Shown here: positions 5,923-6,213 of the stretch, piece by piece
Position numbering within the stretch: position 1 is the first letter of the stretch
Layout of the letters: each line of letters begins with the position of its first letter
DNA from: an uncultured Bacilli bacterium
Lineage (GTDB): Bacteria > Bacillota_I > Bacilli_A > RF39 > UBA660
Direction: 5' to 3'
DNA length: 6,213 nucleotides
Assembly: GCA_944359595.1 (NCBI GenBank)
Contig: CALVSV010000131.1
Span: 1-6,213 of the forward strand
Notes under the pieces: generated by a model
What the model saw: the letters and a program-made list of their open reading frames with translations, nothing else
Databases searched by the model: none
Told to the model about the DNA's origin: nothing
Translations under genes and position numbers: made by a program

Positions 5923-6213
5923 TTAAATCTTCCTCTCCAAAAGTATATGGACACAAATCGCTTACTTTATATGTTTTAGTTTTAAATGTATTACCCATAC
6001 ATATTATTTGTTTATCTTTTTCCATAAATTCACTAATCCATTGTCTACATAAAAAACAAGGAGTACTAGGTTCTACTTTATCTACCATAATATATAAACA
6101 TTCAATATCATGTTTTTTATATCCATGTGTAACTAATTTTGATAGTGCAGTTTCTTCGGCACAACTTCCAAACATATAACTAGAGTTTTCAACATTTACC
6201 CCATAAAACATAT
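5903..6213 (-). CDS. cdd: Cytidine deaminase, C-terminal part (5' end beyond the window)
   Basis: About 103 codons are visible. The frame is open at the right edge, and the first Met seen (6211) lies in the middle of the family's substrate loop, so roughly 40 residues are missing upstream and that Met is not the start. Seen are FYGVNVENSSY (cytidine binding), SCAEE with zinc Cys17 and catalytic Glu19, STPCFLCRQ with zinc Cys52 and Cys55 (numbers from the visible Met), and the C-terminal LCPYTFGEEDL, equivalent to LLPYAF..EDL. All three zinc ligands and the proton-shuttling Glu are present, so it is probably active, converting cytidine or deoxycytidine to uridine or deoxyuridine for pyrimidine salvage. 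The Arg of CAER, which in tetrameric enzymes balances the charge of the three thiolates, is Glu20 here, and Gly of PCG is Phe. A blasticidin-S-deaminase-like or altered-substrate member is possible. Its position before era matches Bacillus cdd. Confidence 0.82.
   Translation of the reverse strand, partial: MFYGVNVENSSYMFGSCAEETALSKLVTHGYKKHDIECLYIMVDKVEPSTPCFLCRQWISEFMEKDKQIICMGNTFKTKTYKVSDLCPYTFGEEDLNETRTN
5929..5938 (-). promoter_or_regulatory. Ribosome binding site of the cdd-like gene inside cdd
   Basis: GGAGAGGAAG on the minus strand lies within the last codons of cdd, with its GAGG nine bases before ATG 5922. It supports ATG 5922 as the start and shows that the cdd-like gene has its own initiation signal despite the 20-base overlap. 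Confidence 0.65.

Noticed and set aside
1..6213. CRISPR arrays, tRNA or rRNA genes, insertion sequences, riboswitches
   Set aside because: I found no spaced repeats, no clover-leaf-like stretches, no transposase genes and no intergenic region long enough for a riboswitch; the longest gap is about 115 bases.

Overview
The window is very AT-rich (roughly three quarters A+T) and almost fully coding, and every supported gene lies on the minus strand, so transcription runs from high to low coordinates. In transcription order it holds: a cytidine deaminase cut by the right edge (5903-6213), a second degenerate cytidine-deaminase-like gene (5581-5922), the GTPase gene era (4682-5572), the cysteine desulfurase sufS (3397-4596), its sulfur-transfer partner sufU (2963-3397), a terminator with an interlocked promoter (2924-2979), and a cluster of four prepilin-like genes (1112-2848, 595-1110, 113-598, and 1-116, the last cut by the left edge).

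The organism looks like a low-GC Bacillota (Bacilli or a relative of the Mollicutes). The cdd-era neighbourhood is that of Bacilli, the sufS-sufU pair is of the SufU (not IscU) type, and Shine-Dalgarno sites are strong. The sufS-sufU pair without sufB, sufC or sufD beside it recalls the two-gene arrangement of mycoplasmas. TGA is nevertheless used as a stop twice, in ATGA overlaps, and Trp is TGG where I checked it, so the code appears to be the standard bacterial one. An uncultured gut-type Bacilli lineage is my inference, not something the sequence proves.

The right half (about 2963-6213) is housekeeping. Cytidine deaminase salvages pyrimidines, Era is needed for 30S ribosome maturation, and SufS/SufU mobilise sulfur from cysteine for Fe-S clusters. 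The cdd, cdd-like and era genes overlap or nearly touch and are very probably one operon. sufS follows 76-85 bases later with its own strong ribosome site and a possible weak promoter.

The left half (1-2848) is a secretion or pilus module. It starts at a good sigma-A-type promoter and encodes four tightly coupled proteins with class III (prepilin) signal peptides. The first is a 578-residue pilin carrying a large extracellular C-terminal domain. The second and third are small minor-pilin-like proteins. The fourth, visible only as its first 38 codons, has the leader but no Glu at +5, as in ComGG or GspK. The layout resembles comGC-comGG of the Bacillus competence pseudopilus, but without comGA or comGB upstream and with an unusually large first pilin.

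The items most worth a second look are the giant pilin with its coupled minor pilins, the active-plus-inactive cytidine deaminase pair, and the promoter built into the sufU terminator.
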